Numbered from the stretch's first letter, positions 17,092 to 26,392 are shown. The stretch is 64,000 nt of DNA from Lysinibacillus fusiformis (GCA_030027265.1 JASENG010000001.1:1-64000); one strand, 5' to 3'. A program made the numbers and translations. Notes: a model not told the origin generated them from the sequence alone.

Positions 17092-18819
17092 ATGGCAACT
17101 AATCAAGTAGTGAAGCTTGATCCGTTTACTTTGGAAATTGTAAAAGATTCCCTGCTGGCTGCAGGAGATGAAATGTTTATTGCTTTAGCCAGAACATCAA
17201 TGAGCCCAATCATCTATGAAGTGCTGGATTATGCAAGTGGGCTGACTGATGCGGAAGGAAACCTATTAACACAAGGGAATGGCGTGACTGGGTTTATTGG
17301 GATGTTGTCATTTATGGTCAAGGAGACATTAACGAAGTATCCTGGCGAAAAGTTAAAAGAAGGGGACATCATTATCATCAATGATCCATATCAAGGCGGC
17401 GGTTCCCATTTATCTGATGTCGGGCTTGTTATGCCGATCTTCCATGATGATAAATTAATTGCCTTTGCGGCAAATAAAGCACACTGGACAGAAGTAGGAG
17501 GCAAAGATCCAGGTTCATTTACAAATGATGCGGTAGATATATTCCAGGAAGGTCTGCAATTCCCTTGCGTGAAGCTGTTCAATGAAGGGGTTATCAACGA
17601 AGCATTGGTTGAAATTATTTCTTCGAATGTACGATTCCCGGATTTATCACTTGGAGATATGTATGCCCAGGTGGCGGCCCTTAAAACAGGGGAGAAACGT
17701 GTAAAAGAGCTTTGTGAAAAATATTCTTCGGAAGTGATTCAATCAGCCGTAACGTATCATTTAAATCATGGAGAAACAATTTCAAGGAATGAATTAGCGA
17801 AATTGCCTAAAGGCGATTTTTATGCGGAAGACTATATTGATACAGATGGCATTGGAAATGGGCCTTTCCCGATTAAAGTAAAGGTTTCCATCACGGATGA
17901 AGAGTTTATTTGCGATTTTAGAGGCAGTTCTCCTCAAGTGCCAGGGCCAATGAACTGTTCCTTTACCGGCTTGGCATCAGCGGTGCGTGCAATCTTCTTG
18001 GCGATTACAAATCCGGATATTGATGTGAATGATGGTGTCTTTAGACCATTAAAAATTATTGTAGATGAAAAATCCATCATGTCTGCTGAAAGACCAGTTC
18101 CAGTATCCAATTATTTTGAAACATTATTAGGCAGTTTAGATTTAATCTGGCAAGCTCTTGCTCCTCATATTCCGAACCGTTTATCAGCAGGACAATTTTT
18201 ATCAGTATGTGCAGTTACCTTATCTGGAAAGCATCATGAAGATGGAGAACCGTTTTTAATTGTAGAGCCTTCTGTTGGCGGCTGGGGAGCATCAAATAAT
18301 ATGGACGGTGCTTCTGGACAGTTTTGTTTCTCGGACGGTGAAACTTATAATGTACCAGTCGAAGTAGCTGAAACTCGATATGGGGTTATGCTGGATGAAT
18401 ATAGTTTAAGAATTGATGGAGACGGTTCTGGTGTAGGGGAATATGTAGGTGGTAAAGGGGTTATACGTTCCTACCGATCTATGACAGACAATCAGCTGGT
18501 AACAGTCACTTTTGGACGCAATAAGTTCTTGCCTTGGGGTGTTAATGGGGGACATCAAGGCTCACCAAATCAATTTATGATTAAAAAATCGGATGGAACT
18601 GTAGACGGACCATTCGGAGTTTATCCAAGATATAAGCTCATGAAAGGCGATGTTGTACAGCTTATGACAGGAGCTGGTGGAGGGTACGGAAATCCAAATT
18701 TAAGACCGGCAGAAAAAGTAGCCCAAGATGTTAAGAATGGCTATTTTACAATTGAAGAAGCTCGAAAATACTTTGGTGTAGAAGTAGATAAAGAAACTTA
18801 TAACTATAGAAAAATATAA
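17092..18819 (+). CDS. hyuB: Hydantoinase/oxoprolinase subunit B
   Basis: A 575-residue HyuB-family subunit that works with HyuA; together they make the ATP-dependent hydrolase. Family hallmarks are seen: DPFTLEIVKDSLLAAGDEMFIALARTS at the N-terminus, NDPYQGGGSHLSDVGLV, FAANKAHWTEVGG, and the Gly-rich GAGGGYGNP near the C-terminus. Its ATG follows the hyuA stop with no gap, and the GGAGG site is in the hyuA coding end. Length is typical. Cytoplasmic. Confidence 0.94.
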   Translation: MATNQVVKLDPFTLEIVKDSLLAAGDEMFIALARTSMSPIIYEVLDYASGLTDAEGNLLTQGNGVTGFIGMLSFMVKETLTKYPGEKLKEGDIIIINDPYQGGGSHLSDVGLVMPIFHDDKLIAFAANKAHWTEVGGKDPGSFTNDAVDIFQEGLQFPCVKLFNEGVINEALVEIISSNVRFPDLSLGDMYAQVAALKTGEKRVKELCEKYSSEVIQSAVTYHLNHGETISRNELAKLPKGDFYAEDYIDTDGIGNGPFPIKVKVSITDEEFICDFRGSSPQVPGPMNCSFTGLASAVRAIFLAITNPDIDVNDGVFRPLKIIVDEKSIMSAERPVPVSNYFETLLGSLDLIWQALAPHIPNRLSAGQFLSVCAVTLSGKHHEDGEPFLIVEPSVGGWGASNNMDGASGQFCFSDGETYNVPVEVAETRYGVMLDEYSLRIDGDGSGVGEYVGGKGVIRSYRSMTDNQLVTVTFGRNKFLPWGVNGGHQGSPNQFMIKKSDGTVDGPFGVYPRYKLMKGDVVQLMTGAGGGYGNPNLRPAEKVAQDVKNGYFTIEEARKYFGVEVDKETYNYRKI

Positions 18820-18839
18820 AAGAGATAGAGGGAGAAAAG

Positions 18840-19151
18840 ATGGAAATTCAAAAAAATATTAAAATCAATCATAATGTAGAAGATTTATTTAATAAAAGCT
18901 ATGAAAATACTGATGTGCGTTTTGGTATTGCAACAATTCAACCTGGCGAAAGACTGCCAAAGGAAGGCTTAACGAGCCATGAGGAAAATGAATTCTCTTA
19001 TATTATGAAAGGTACACTTAATGGTGAATCTGGTGGTATCCCTTACTCGATTCAAGCAGGGGAGGCTTCAATTATTCCTGCTGGTGAACAGCATTGGTGT
19101 GTAAACGAAGGGGATGCTCCGGTTCAATTAGTCTATGCTTTAATTAAATAG
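18840..19151 (+). CDS. Small cupin-domain protein of the hyu operon
   Basis: A 103-residue single cupin barrel. The two conserved motifs are visible: GERLPKEGLTSHEENEFSYIMKG (motif 1, with His/Glu-type metal ligands) and IPAGEQHWCVNEGD (motif 2, with His). It could bind a metal and an organic acid or the pathway substrate, acting as an isomerase, a decarboxylase-like accessory or a carrier. The site AGAGGGAG lies before the ATG. It is 20 bases after hyuB and 19 before the permease, clearly in the operon. Function unknown. Confidence 0.85.
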   Translation: MEIQKNIKINHNVEDLFNKSYENTDVRFGIATIQPGERLPKEGLTSHEENEFSYIMKGTLNGESGGIPYSIQAGEASIIPAGEQHWCVNEGDAPVQLVYALIK

Positions 19152-19170
19152 AAGGATGGAGGAGTTTTAA

Positions 19171-20499
19171 TTGAATAGTGTTGAAGATTCTACACGCGTA
19201 GGGCAAAAAGAGGAAATAAGTTTTCTGAATAATGATCCTGCTTTAACCGAAATTCCGCTAAAAGATCGGCAACATTGGCTTTCACCGGCGATGATTTTTG
19301 GAGGATTGGAATTTACTATACCAGTATTAATGGTGGGTGCTTCGTTAGCAGCGAGTTTTGGTTTATCGACTATCTTTTTAATCTTAATCATATCACTTTT
19401 TGGGTTTCAATGGGCCGGTAATGCGGTTGCTGGATATATTGGGGCGAAAACGGGTAGAACTTCATCTGTAATTGCAAAAACGAGCTTCGGTAATACACAA
19501 GCTAAGGTAATTGTTGGTTTAACGATATTTGTTGTATCACTTGGGTGGTGGGCATTACAAACAGCCGTTGCTGGGAATGCAATAGCCGTTATGTTCGGGA
19601 TTGACTATACGACACAATATTGGAGCTGGGTAGTCATTACCGTAATTGCTGGGTTATTATTTGCTTTACCTTCCATTATTGGCTATAACTCAATGAAATG
19701 GACAGATTATTTAGCAGTCCCAGCAGGGTTGGTTTTAATAATCGGCGGGATTTATCTTTCCTTAAAAAATATTGGGTGGTCGACAATTTCTTCATGGAAT
19801 CCAGAACCGACAATGACGATTGCAGCAGCTATTAGCCTAGTAATCGGTGTAAATGTATCTCAATGGGTAATAGCATCTGATTATACAAGGTATGCTAAAC
19901 CGGCATGGAAGGATAACTGGTTAATACCGAGTGGAATTGTCGTAGTAGGGCTGCCATTATTTATCGTTGGGGCGATTATGTCTGTTGGTGTTGGAGATGC
20001 TGATATAGTAAATGTGATGATGAGTCTTGGATTTCCTGTTTGGGGCTTTTTGATCTTATGGTTGGCAACATGGACTTCACAGCTTGTAAATAACTATAGT
20101 ATGGGGTTGGCTCTTGCAAATGTGTTGAATATTAGTTCTTCTAAAGGACGAGCGGTTTTAACTTTAATCGGCACTTTAGTTGCAATCGTCATCGCAATAT
20201 TAGGTATCCTTGATTATTTTGAAGACTTCCTCTATTTAACAGCTTTATTGTACCCGGCAATTGCTGGTGTGCTATTTTCTGATTTCTTCTTTATCCGTAA
20301 ACAAAAGTGGGTCGAGATTCCAGGCTGGAACTGGATGGCTACAATTGCAGTGGTGATTTCAGTGATTGTTGGTTATTATACTCAATATATCAATCCAATG
20401 GGACTGCCTGCAATTCAATCACTTGCAGCATCGATGGCAGCTTATTTAATAGCAATGAAAATCAAGAAAAAAGTCTCGCCAGATCTGTTTACCGAATAA
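19171..20499 (+). CDS. NCS1-family permease (cytosine/purine/hydantoin type)
   Basis: A 442-residue integral membrane transporter of the nucleobase:cation symporter-1 family (relatives: CodB, Mhp1 hydantoin permease, PucI allantoin permease). About 12 hydrophobic helices start near residue 40, after a cytoplasmic N-terminus containing PLKDRQHWLSPAMIFGGLEF. The start is TTG 19171 behind GGAGGAG. As last gene of the hyu operon it most likely brings the HyuAB substrate into the cell. A sequence comparison is needed to choose among hydantoin, pyrimidine and allantoin-like substrates. Confidence 0.88.
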   Translation: MNSVEDSTRVGQKEEISFLNNDPALTEIPLKDRQHWLSPAMIFGGLEFTIPVLMVGASLAASFGLSTIFLILIISLFGFQWAGNAVAGYIGAKTGRTSSVIAKTSFGNTQAKVIVGLTIFVVSLGWWALQTAVAGNAIAVMFGIDYTTQYWSWVVITVIAGLLFALPSIIGYNSMKWTDYLAVPAGLVLIIGGIYLSLKNIGWSTISSWNPEPTMTIAAAISLVIGVNVSQWVIASDYTRYAKPAWKDNWLIPSGIVVVGLPLFIVGAIMSVGVGDADIVNVMMSLGFPVWGFLILWLATWTSQLVNNYSMGLALANVLNISSSKGRAVLTLIGTLVAIVIAILGILDYFEDFLYLTALLYPAIAGVLFSDFFFIRKQKWVEIPGWNWMATIAVVISVIVGYYTQYINPMGLPAIQSLAASMAAYLIAMKIKKKVSPDLFTE

Positions 20500-20516
20500 C
20501 TATATAGTAAGTGAAG

Positions 20517-20558
20517 ATATCTCAAAAGTTCGACTTTGAAACTTTTGGGATATTTTTA
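20517..20558 (+). terminator. Terminator of the hyu operon
   Basis: ATATCTCAAAAGTT (20517-20530) pairs with AACTTTTGGGATAT (20539-20552), then a T run. Confidence 0.88.
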
Positions 20559-20573
20559 TTTCTGTATAAGTAA

Positions 20574-20608
20574 AAAACAGATTACTCTGGATGAGTAATC
20601 TGTTTTTA
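20574..20608. terminator. Terminator of pckA (bidirectional shape)
   Basis: AAAACAGATTACTC (20574-20587) and GAGTAATCTGTTTT (20593-20606) form a perfect stem with A/T runs on both sides; it serves pckA on the minus strand. Confidence 0.92.
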
Positions 20609-20631
20609 TAAGATATAGACTTACGAAGAAA

Positions 20632-22218
20632 TTAAGCTAATGGTCCACCTTTTTTCAAGATATTTTCAGAAACGTTCGAGAATTTCGCGAAGTTTTCCTT
20701 GAATAGGTTTGCCAAGAAATTAGCTTTTTGATCATAAGCTTCTTTGTCAGCCCATGCACCGCGAGGATTTAATACTTCGCTTGGTACACCTTCGACTGTT
20801 GTTGGCATGTGTAAGCCAAAGATTGCATCTTGAGTCGTTTCTACATCATTTAGCTTGCCATCGATTGCAGCACGAACCATTGTACGAGTATATGAAAGCT
20901 TCATACGGCTGCCAACGCCATATTCTCCGCCGATCCAGCCAGTGTTTACCAAGAATACTTGTGAACCGTGCTCGTCGATTTTTTGTCCCAGCATTTCAGC
21001 ATAGCGAGTAGCTGGAAGTGGTAAGAATGGTGAGCCGAAGCATGTAGAGAATACTGGTTCAGGAGATGTTACGCCACGTTCAGTACCTGCTAATTTTGAT
21101 GTGAAACCACTTAAGAAGTGATACATCGCTTGTTCTTTCGTTAATTTACTGATTGGAGGCAGTACCCCAAAAGCATCAGCAGTTAAAAATACGATTGTTT
21201 TTGGATGACCTGCAACAGAAGGCATTACAATATTATCGATAAAGTCGATGGGATATGCAGCACGTGTGTTTTCTGTTAAAGAACTATCATCGTAGTTTGG
21301 AATGCGGGATTCCGGATCTACAACAACGTTTTCTAAAACTGTACCGAAGCGAATTGCATTATAAATTTCAGGTTCTTTTTCAGCAGAAAGGTTGATTGTT
21401 TTTGCGTAGCAGCCACCTTCAATGTTGAATACACCGTTATCCGACCAACCATGCTCATCATCACCGATTAATTTACGGTTGCTATCAGCTGATAAAGTTG
21501 TTTTGCCGGTACCGGATAATCCGAAGAATAACGCAACGTCCCCAGCTTCTCCTACGTTTGCAGAGCAGTGCATAGAGAAAATATCGTTTTCAGGTAAAAG
21601 GTAGTTCATAATACCGAAAATTGATTTTTTCATTTCTCCAGCATATTCAGTACCGCCGATTAAGATAATTTTCTTTTCTAAGGATACGATGATAAATGTT
21701 TCAGAAGCTGTACCATCTACCGCAGGATCTGCTTTAAAGTTTGGAGCTGATACAATTGTGAATTCTGGATTATGGGTAGTTAGCTCTTCTTCAGTTGGAC
21801 GGATGAATAATTGATGACAGAAAAGATTATGCCATGCGTATTCATTAATCACTTGGATTTGAAGCTGAGAATCTTTGTCGGCTCCAGCATATCCCTTGAA
21901 TACATAAAGCTCATCTTTTTCTTTTAAATAGTTGACAACTTTTACATATAGATTATCAAACACTTCAGCAGAAATCGGACGGTTGATATTACCCCAGTCG
22001 ATTTTGTCTTTTGTGCTTTCTTCTTCTACGATATATTTATCTTTAGGAGAACGACCAGTATATTTGCCTGTTTCAGCACATAAAGCACCATCAACAGTTA
22101 ATGCAGCTTCTCCACGTTCTGTAGCTTTTTCCACTAATTGTGGTACGGATAATTGTACTTTAATATTTTCGCCGTTTAATAATTCCTTCAGCTCATTAGC
22201 AATTTCTACTGAATTCAT
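20632..22218 (-). CDS. pckA: Phosphoenolpyruvate carboxykinase (ATP)
   Basis: Converts oxaloacetate and ATP to phosphoenolpyruvate, the entry to gluconeogenesis. The 528-residue protein carries the kinase-1a P-loop GLSGTGKT (233-240), the kinase-2/metal segment LIGDDEHGW, the [13 protein letters not shown] substrate region and the C-terminal [15 protein letters not shown]. Length is normal for the ATP-dependent class. AAGGATGG lies before the ATG. A CcpN-type box overlaps its promoter, consistent with expression only when gluconeogenesis is needed. It is adjacent to metK and divergent from it, as in B. subtilis. Confidence 0.97.
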   Translation of the reverse strand: MNSVEIANELKELLNGENIKVQLSVPQLVEKATERGEAALTVDGALCAETGKYTGRSPKDKYIVEEESTKDKIDWGNINRPISAEVFDNLYVKVVNYLKEKDELYVFKGYAGADKDSQLQIQVINEYAWHNLFCHQLFIRPTEEELTTHNPEFTIVSAPNFKADPAVDGTASETFIIVSLEKKIILIGGTEYAGEMKKSIFGIMNYLLPENDIFSMHCSANVGEAGDVALFFGLSGTGKTTLSADSNRKLIGDDEHGWSDNGVFNIEGGCYAKTINLSAEKEPEIYNAIRFGTVLENVVVDPESRIPNYDDSSLTENTRAAYPIDFIDNIVMPSVAGHPKTIVFLTADAFGVLPPISKLTKEQAMYHFLSGFTSKLAGTERGVTSPEPVFSTCFGSPFLPLPATRYAEMLGQKIDEHGSQVFLVNTGWIGGEYGVGSRMKLSYTRTMVRAAIDGKLNDVETTQDAIFGLHMPTTVEGVPSEVLNPRGAWADKEAYDQKANFLANLFKENFAKFSNVSENILKKGGPLA

Positions 22219-22280
22219 CGATTAAATACCATCCTTTTTATAGAATTCCCTAAGTCATGGGAGGTTTGATTATTTTCAAA

Positions 22281-22318
22281 ATTAGTATAACACATTGAAT
22301 TAATTAGTCTATACTAAT
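22281..22318 (-). promoter_or_regulatory. pckA promoter with CcpN-type box and inverted repeat
   Basis: On the minus strand TGTGTTATACT (22284-22294) fits the published CcpN consensus TRTGHYATAYW at every position, and its TATACT (TG-extended) looks like the pckA -10. ATTAGTATA (22281-22289) and TATACTAAT (22310-22318) form a 9-bp perfect inverted repeat around it. CcpN represses pckA and gapB in B. subtilis under glycolytic conditions. Binding here is inference. Confidence 0.7.
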
Positions 22319-22369
22319 CCAAAAATTATTTTTAAATTTTTAAACTTTAATAGATTTATTCAAAAACGA

Positions 22370-22398
22370 TTGACAAGAGCCTATACATTCCGTAAGAT
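22370..22398 (+). promoter_or_regulatory. metK (S-box transcript) promoter
   Basis: TTGACA (22370-22375), 17-base spacer, TAAGAT (22393-22398). The start of transcription falls just before the S-box aptamer. Confidence 0.85.
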
Positions 22399-22415
22399 TT
22401 ATCCTTGAACGGATA

Positions 22416-22529
22416 CTCTTATCCCGAGTTGGTGGAGGGTCAAGGCCCTATGAAGCCCGGCAACCTGCATTATTCATTTAATGCGATGGTGCCAACCTGA
22501 TGCAAGGGAATACCCTTGAACGATAAGAG
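22416..22529 (+). promoter_or_regulatory. SAM-I riboswitch (S-box) upstream of metK
   Basis: The P1 stem is CTCTTATC (22416-22423) with GATAAGAG (22522-22529). Inside are the conserved S-box segments GGTGGAGGG, GCCCTATGAAGCCCGGCAACC and GGTGCCAACC followed by the GCAAGGG region. It senses S-adenosylmethionine and turns off SAM synthetase expression through the terminator that follows. Confidence 0.96.
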
Positions 22530-22552
22530 TGAAAGGTAATGTTATGAAATCA

Positions 22553-22602
22553 CAATTCCTTTTACTCATGTACTTAACTATGAGTAGGGGAATTTTTTTT
22601 TT
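22553..22602 (+). terminator. S-box expression-platform terminator
   Basis: AATTCCTTTTACTCAT pairs with ATGAGTAGGGGAATT (with G-T pairs), followed by about ten T. It is about 370 bases before metK. Confidence 0.92.
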
Positions 22603-22973
22603 CAAATTAGAACACAATGATAAGGATAGCAATTCTTTCTATTTTTATCTGTGCCTTTCTAAATCCATGTATTTGTAAAGAGACCGTATGTACATTTTAT
22701 AATGTAGTTTTAATATGTCCAGTATTCAAGGATTTAAATAAGATTAAATTACTGTGACAACTGTTAGGCTAAAAATTGTTCAGCAACTGTTTTATACATA
22801 ATCATAAAACAATTATACAGATTTTCCTACTATTGATATTAAAAAGTGGAGAATGTTGGACAAGTTAAAAGGTAACGGCTGGAATACCGATCTCACTAGA
22901 GCGGGTTTAACATGGATAATGAGTACCGTATCAACAACGAGAATTACTCTCGCTATAAATAGGAGGAAATAAA
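22603..22973 (+). other. Unexplained second part of the metK leader
   Basis: About 370 bases separate the S-box terminator from metK, longer than expected. It holds an imperfect inverted repeat AACTGTTTTAT/ATAAAACAATT (22785-22814). A GC-richer segment, about 22870-22960, has several possible short stems (ACGG/CCGT, CTCA/TGAG) and a CGAGA/TCTCG hairpin just before the AGGAGG site. A weak promoter-like pair, TTGTAA (22673) and TATAAT (22698), is 19 bases apart. No open frame is convincing. Confidence 0.45.
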
Positions 22974-24170
22974 ATGACAAACCGTCGACTGTTTACATCA
23001 GAAAGTGTAACAGAAGGGCACCCGGATAAAATTTGTGACCAAATTTCAGATGCAATTTTAGATGCCATTTTAAAGGAAGATCCAAATGCACGTGTAGCTT
23101 GTGAAACAACTGTAACAACAGGTTTAGTACTTGTTGCAGGTGAAATTTCGACTTCTACTTATGTGGATATTAAAGGAATTGTTCGTGATACAGTAGCAGA
23201 AATTGGCTACACTCGCGGCAAGTATGGTTTTGATGCAGAAAACCTAGCTGTGTTAGTAGCAATTGGCGAACAATCACCTGATATTGCACAAGGTGTTGAC
23301 CAAGCATTAGAAGCACGTGAAGGTTCAATGACAGATGCGGATATCGAAGCAATTGGAGCAGGGGACCAAGGTTTAATGTTTGGTTTTGCGTGTAATGAAA
23401 CACCGGAACTTATGCCATTGCCAATCAGCCTTGCCCATCGATTAGCCCGTCGTTTGACAGAAGTTCGCAAATCTGAGGAACTTGCTTATTTACGTCCGGA
23501 TGGCAAAACGCAAGTAACGATTGAATACGATGAAGAAAACAGACCAGTTCGGGTAGATACAATCGTTATCTCAACTCAGCATGATGAAGAAGTAACTTTA
23601 GACCAAATTCATGAAGATATCAAAGAAAAGGTTATTAATGTAGTTGTGCCGCAGGATTTAATCGATGCGAATACAAAATACTTTATTAACCCAACTGGCC
23701 GTTTTGTAATCGGCGGTCCAAAAGGGGATGCTGGTCTAACAGGCCGTAAAATCATCGTTGATACTTACGGTGGCTATGCTCGTCACGGCGGCGGTGCATT
23801 CTCAGGCAAGGATGCAACAAAAGTTGACCGTTCTGCAGCTTATGCGGCTAGATATGTTGCAAAAAATATCGTAGCATCAGGCTTAGCTGAACGTGCTGAA
23901 GTACAATTGGCATATGCAATTGGTGTAGCTCGCCCAGTATCTATTGCGATCGATACGTTCGGAACAGGTGTTGTAAAAGAAGAGCAATTAGTAGAATGGG
24001 TCAATGAATTATTTGATTTACGCCCAGCAGGCATTATCAAAATGCTGGATCTACGCAGACCAATATACAAACAAACAGCAGCTTATGGACATTTCGGCCG
24101 TACAGATTTAGATGTGCCATGGGAAAACACTGATATTGCTCAGCTTTTAAAAGAAAAAGCCAACCTTTAA
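22974..24170 (+). CDS. metK: S-adenosylmethionine synthetase
   Basis: Makes S-adenosylmethionine from methionine and ATP, releasing phosphate and pyrophosphate. The 398-residue protein shows the signature hexapeptide GAGDQG, the N-terminal [13 protein letters not shown] (metal and ATP site), and the P-loop-like segment GGGAFSGKD. Length and motifs are full. The AGGAGG site is 7 bases before the ATG. Regulated by the S-box leader upstream, with possible extra control in the second leader part. Ends in its own terminator. Confidence 0.98.
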   Translation: MTNRRLFTSESVTEGHPDKICDQISDAILDAILKEDPNARVACETTVTTGLVLVAGEISTSTYVDIKGIVRDTVAEIGYTRGKYGFDAENLAVLVAIGEQSPDIAQGVDQALEAREGSMTDADIEAIGAGDQGLMFGFACNETPELMPLPISLAHRLARRLTEVRKSEELAYLRPDGKTQVTIEYDEENRPVRVDTIVISTQHDEEVTLDQIHEDIKEKVINVVVPQDLIDANTKYFINPTGRFVIGGPKGDAGLTGRKIIVDTYGGYARHGGGAFSGKDATKVDRSAAYAARYVAKNIVASGLAERAEVQLAYAIGVARPVSIAIDTFGTGVVKEEQLVEWVNELFDLRPAGIIKMLDLRRPIYKQTAAYGHFGRTDLDVPWENTDIAQLLKEKANL

Positions 24171-24203
24171 TTGATTTCTTGCAGGGCTTCATATATATAA
24201 GAA

Positions 24204-24240
24204 ACAGGTAGAACCCAGATTGGGTTCTACCTGTTTTTCA
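24204..24240. terminator. Bidirectional terminator between metK and the membrane-protein gene
   Basis: AACAGGTAGAACCCA and TGGGTTCTACCTGTT pair perfectly around a 3-base loop; A- and T-rich flanks serve both strands. Confidence 0.92.
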
Positions 24241-24242
24241 TT

Positions 24243-24797
24243 TTAGGAGTTATTTAACTCTAGAGGTACGTCATAGACCTTGAGTTTGTTATAGATTTTA
24301 TTTTTAACGGAGGAATCTACAAAACCGTTTGCTTCAAATTGAAAAGAAAAGCCATCATTAAAGGTGAAGGTATAGGTTTCTGCTTCGCTATCATCATTTG
24401 GATAGATATGACTCACATGTGTTAGCTCTGACCATTCATATACTGCCTTGCTGCCAATGAGTGGATTGAACTCAATATAGTCTTCATCTAAATAAATATA
24501 ATAATTTACCCCTAGCCCAAAGACGGAAAGAAAACCTAGAATGGTTAAAATTATCACGATTATTCTAGTGATAAGCTTCTTTATAAAATAGAGAAAAACT
24601 AAAGAAATGAAGGCAATGAAAAATGCCAAAGAATATATAATGAAGTTTTTGCCGAAGGTTATAAAGGCAATTCTATCCGGATTTTCAAAAACAATGACTG
24701 ATAATATCACAGGTGTTAATAGGACGATAATAGGGGCAATAATAATGACAAGAACGGCTAATACCCAATAAAGGCTGCTTTTTTCGAATTGATTCAT
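24243..24797 (-). CDS. Hypothetical membrane protein with C-terminal PH-like region
   Basis: A 184-residue protein I do not recognise. It has about four hydrophobic helices in the first 105 residues, then a soluble tail (YYIYLDEDYIEFNPLIGSK, then a Tyr/Phe-rich beta segment) that looks like the small beta-barrel tails of bacterial PH-domain (YdbS/YvbH-like) membrane proteins. That likeness is by eye only. AAAGGAG lies before the ATG. It stands alone between metK and ytoA. Confidence 0.65.
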   Translation of the reverse strand: MNQFEKSSLYWVLAVLVIIIAPIIVLLTPVILSVIVFENPDRIAFITFGKNFIIYSLAFFIAFISLVFLYFIKKLITRIIVIILTILGFLSVFGLGVNYYIYLDEDYIEFNPLIGSKAVYEWSELTHVSHIYPNDDSEAETYTFTFNDGFSFQFEANGFVDSSVKNKIYNKLKVYDVPLELNNS

Positions 24798-24940
24798 CCT
24801 TTTCTCCTTTATCTATTTAGTGTATGTAAAAGTGGAAATGGTGATGGGTGAAGCTAGGTTTCCCCTTTCCAATGGCCGATATAAAAAAAGAGTATAAGCC
24901 AAAAAAGCTGTATACCCGTATACCGATGCGGAAGTCTAAA

Positions 24941-25468
24941 TTATCTAGATGATAGTTTTTCTTGTTGAGATTTATAGAGTTGTCCTTTTTCTACATATTC
25001 TCGAATGATACGGTCCATATCCTCGCGATCCTCTGCTGTAATTTCTCGTGCAACTTTTGCAGGTCTACCCATAGCCAGGGTATTTGGAGGGATTTTTTTG
25101 CCTGGTGGAACTAAACTACCTGCTCCAATAAAGGCTCCTTCTCCTATTTCTGCACCATCCAAAATAATCGACCCCATGCCGATCAATGCTCTTTTTCTAA
25201 TAACACAGCCATGTAATGTAACTTGGTGGCCGACAGTCACTTCGTCTTCAATAATTACCGGATTATTCGGACTTTGGTGGATGCAGCTTAAATCTTGAAT
25301 ACTGCATCGCTTTCCAATAGTAGTTGAAGCTACATCACCGCGAATGACCGTGTTGAACCAGATTGTCGATTCTTCATCGATTGACACATCCCCTGTAACA
25401 ACGGCATTGTCTGCAATATATACAGATGGGTCTATTTTAGGATTTTTGTCTTTGAAAGGGTAAATCAT
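24941..25468 (-). CDS. ytoA: Gamma-class carbonic anhydrase-like protein, YtoA
   Basis: A 175-residue left-handed beta-helix protein of the gamma-carbonic anhydrase family. Three metal-ligand histidines are in place: H64 (SCIHQS), H81 (VGHQV) and H86 (LHGC). Hexapeptide repeats run along residues 13-125, with a C-terminal helix. Some members hydrate CO2; many, including B. subtilis YtoA, are uncharacterised. I start at ATG 25468 because AGGAGAT lies 5 bases upstream; the in-frame start at 25483 lacks a site. Divergent from the ytpA homologue. Confidence 0.9.
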   Translation of the reverse strand: MIYPFKDKNPKIDPSVYIADNAVVTGDVSIDEESTIWFNTVIRGDVASTTIGKRCSIQDLSCIHQSPNNPVIIEDEVTVGHQVTLHGCVIRKRALIGMGSIILDGAEIGEGAFIGAGSLVPPGKKIPPNTLAMGRPAKVAREITAEDREDMDRIIREYVEKGQLYKSQQEKLSSR

Positions 25469-25577
25469 CGAAAATCTCCTCATTTCTCAGTATGATATAG
25501 CTATAGCGTAACAAATTAGGAAGAAAATGAAAATAGAATGTAAGGTTGCCCATTTTAATGGGTAGGAGGGTTTATGT

Positions 25578-26387
25578 ATGTGGAAATGGGAAGCAGAAGG
25601 ACAAGCAAAAGCAGTTGTTGTTATTTTACATAGTGCATTTGAGCACCATCAATGGTATGCATGGTTAATTGAAAAGCTGCGAACAGCAGGCTTTACCATT
25701 GTCATGGGAGATTTCCCTGGACATGGGAAAAACTCGACATTTGCCAAAATTCATGATGAAGATGTCAATGACTATTCGGACTTTATAAAAAAATTAATGC
25801 AGAATGCGCTGCTTTATCAGTTGCCCGTTTTTATATTGGGACATGGTTTAGGGGCAACTTTAGCGATAAACTTTTTGAAAAAAAATAAAGTGGAATGTGC
25901 CGGATTAATCCTTACATCCCCATGGCTAAGTTTAAAGAAAACAACGAATCTATTTACGAATGCAATGACAAGCTTAGGGTCGCTCGCTTCTAATAAAAAA
26001 ATATCATTAAAGTTTGATAAGACAATGCTAACGCGAAATAATGAGGGCTACCAGGAGCTGGCGGATGAGAATAGTCCATATCATACCAATGTAACTGTTG
26101 GATGGTATAAGGATGTTCAAAACCTTATGAAAAGTATTATTTCAGAACAAGAAAATCAGTTGACGTTGCCGATTTTATTAATAGGCGCAAAACAAGATAA
26201 AATCACAGAACCATCTGTTGGCCGTAAATGGTTAGTAAATCAAAACTCGACTGAAATTCAATATAAGGAATGGCCATATAGCTATCATAATCTATTCCAT
26301 GATAATGAAAGAGAAGAAGTTTTTATTTACAGCAAAGATTTTATGAATAACGTCCTTCGGTCACTTGGTTATATAATCGAACAATGA
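25578..26387 (+). CDS. ytpA: YtpA-type alpha/beta hydrolase lacking the catalytic serine
   Basis: A 269-residue homologue of YtpA, a phospholipase needed for bacilysocin synthesis in B. subtilis. The fold is kept: VILHSAFEHHQWYAWLIEKL, GDFPGHGKN, then the nucleophile elbow. The elbow, however, reads GHGLGA, with Gly90 where the family has Ser (GHSMGG). The oxyanion HG is also changed to HS. The late acid (KQDKITE) and His (SYHNLFHD) positions remain. It is therefore either inactive as a lipase or works differently. TAGGAGGG lies before the ATG. Gene order is that of B. subtilis. Confidence 0.85.
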   Translation: MWKWEAEGQAKAVVVILHSAFEHHQWYAWLIEKLRTAGFTIVMGDFPGHGKNSTFAKIHDEDVNDYSDFIKKLMQNALLYQLPVFILGHGLGATLAINFLKKNKVECAGLILTSPWLSLKKTTNLFTNAMTSLGSLASNKKISLKFDKTMLTRNNEGYQELADENSPYHTNVTVGWYKDVQNLMKSIISEQENQLTLPILLIGAKQDKITEPSVGRKWLVNQNSTEIQYKEWPYSYHNLFHDNEREEVFIYSKDFMNNVLRSLGYIIEQ

Positions 26388-26392
26388 TGCAT

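Noticed and set aside
24900-24935. GTATAC repeated twice near the end of ytoA
   Set aside because: Short self-palindromic words separated by two bases; no stem with a T run, so not called as a terminator or operator.
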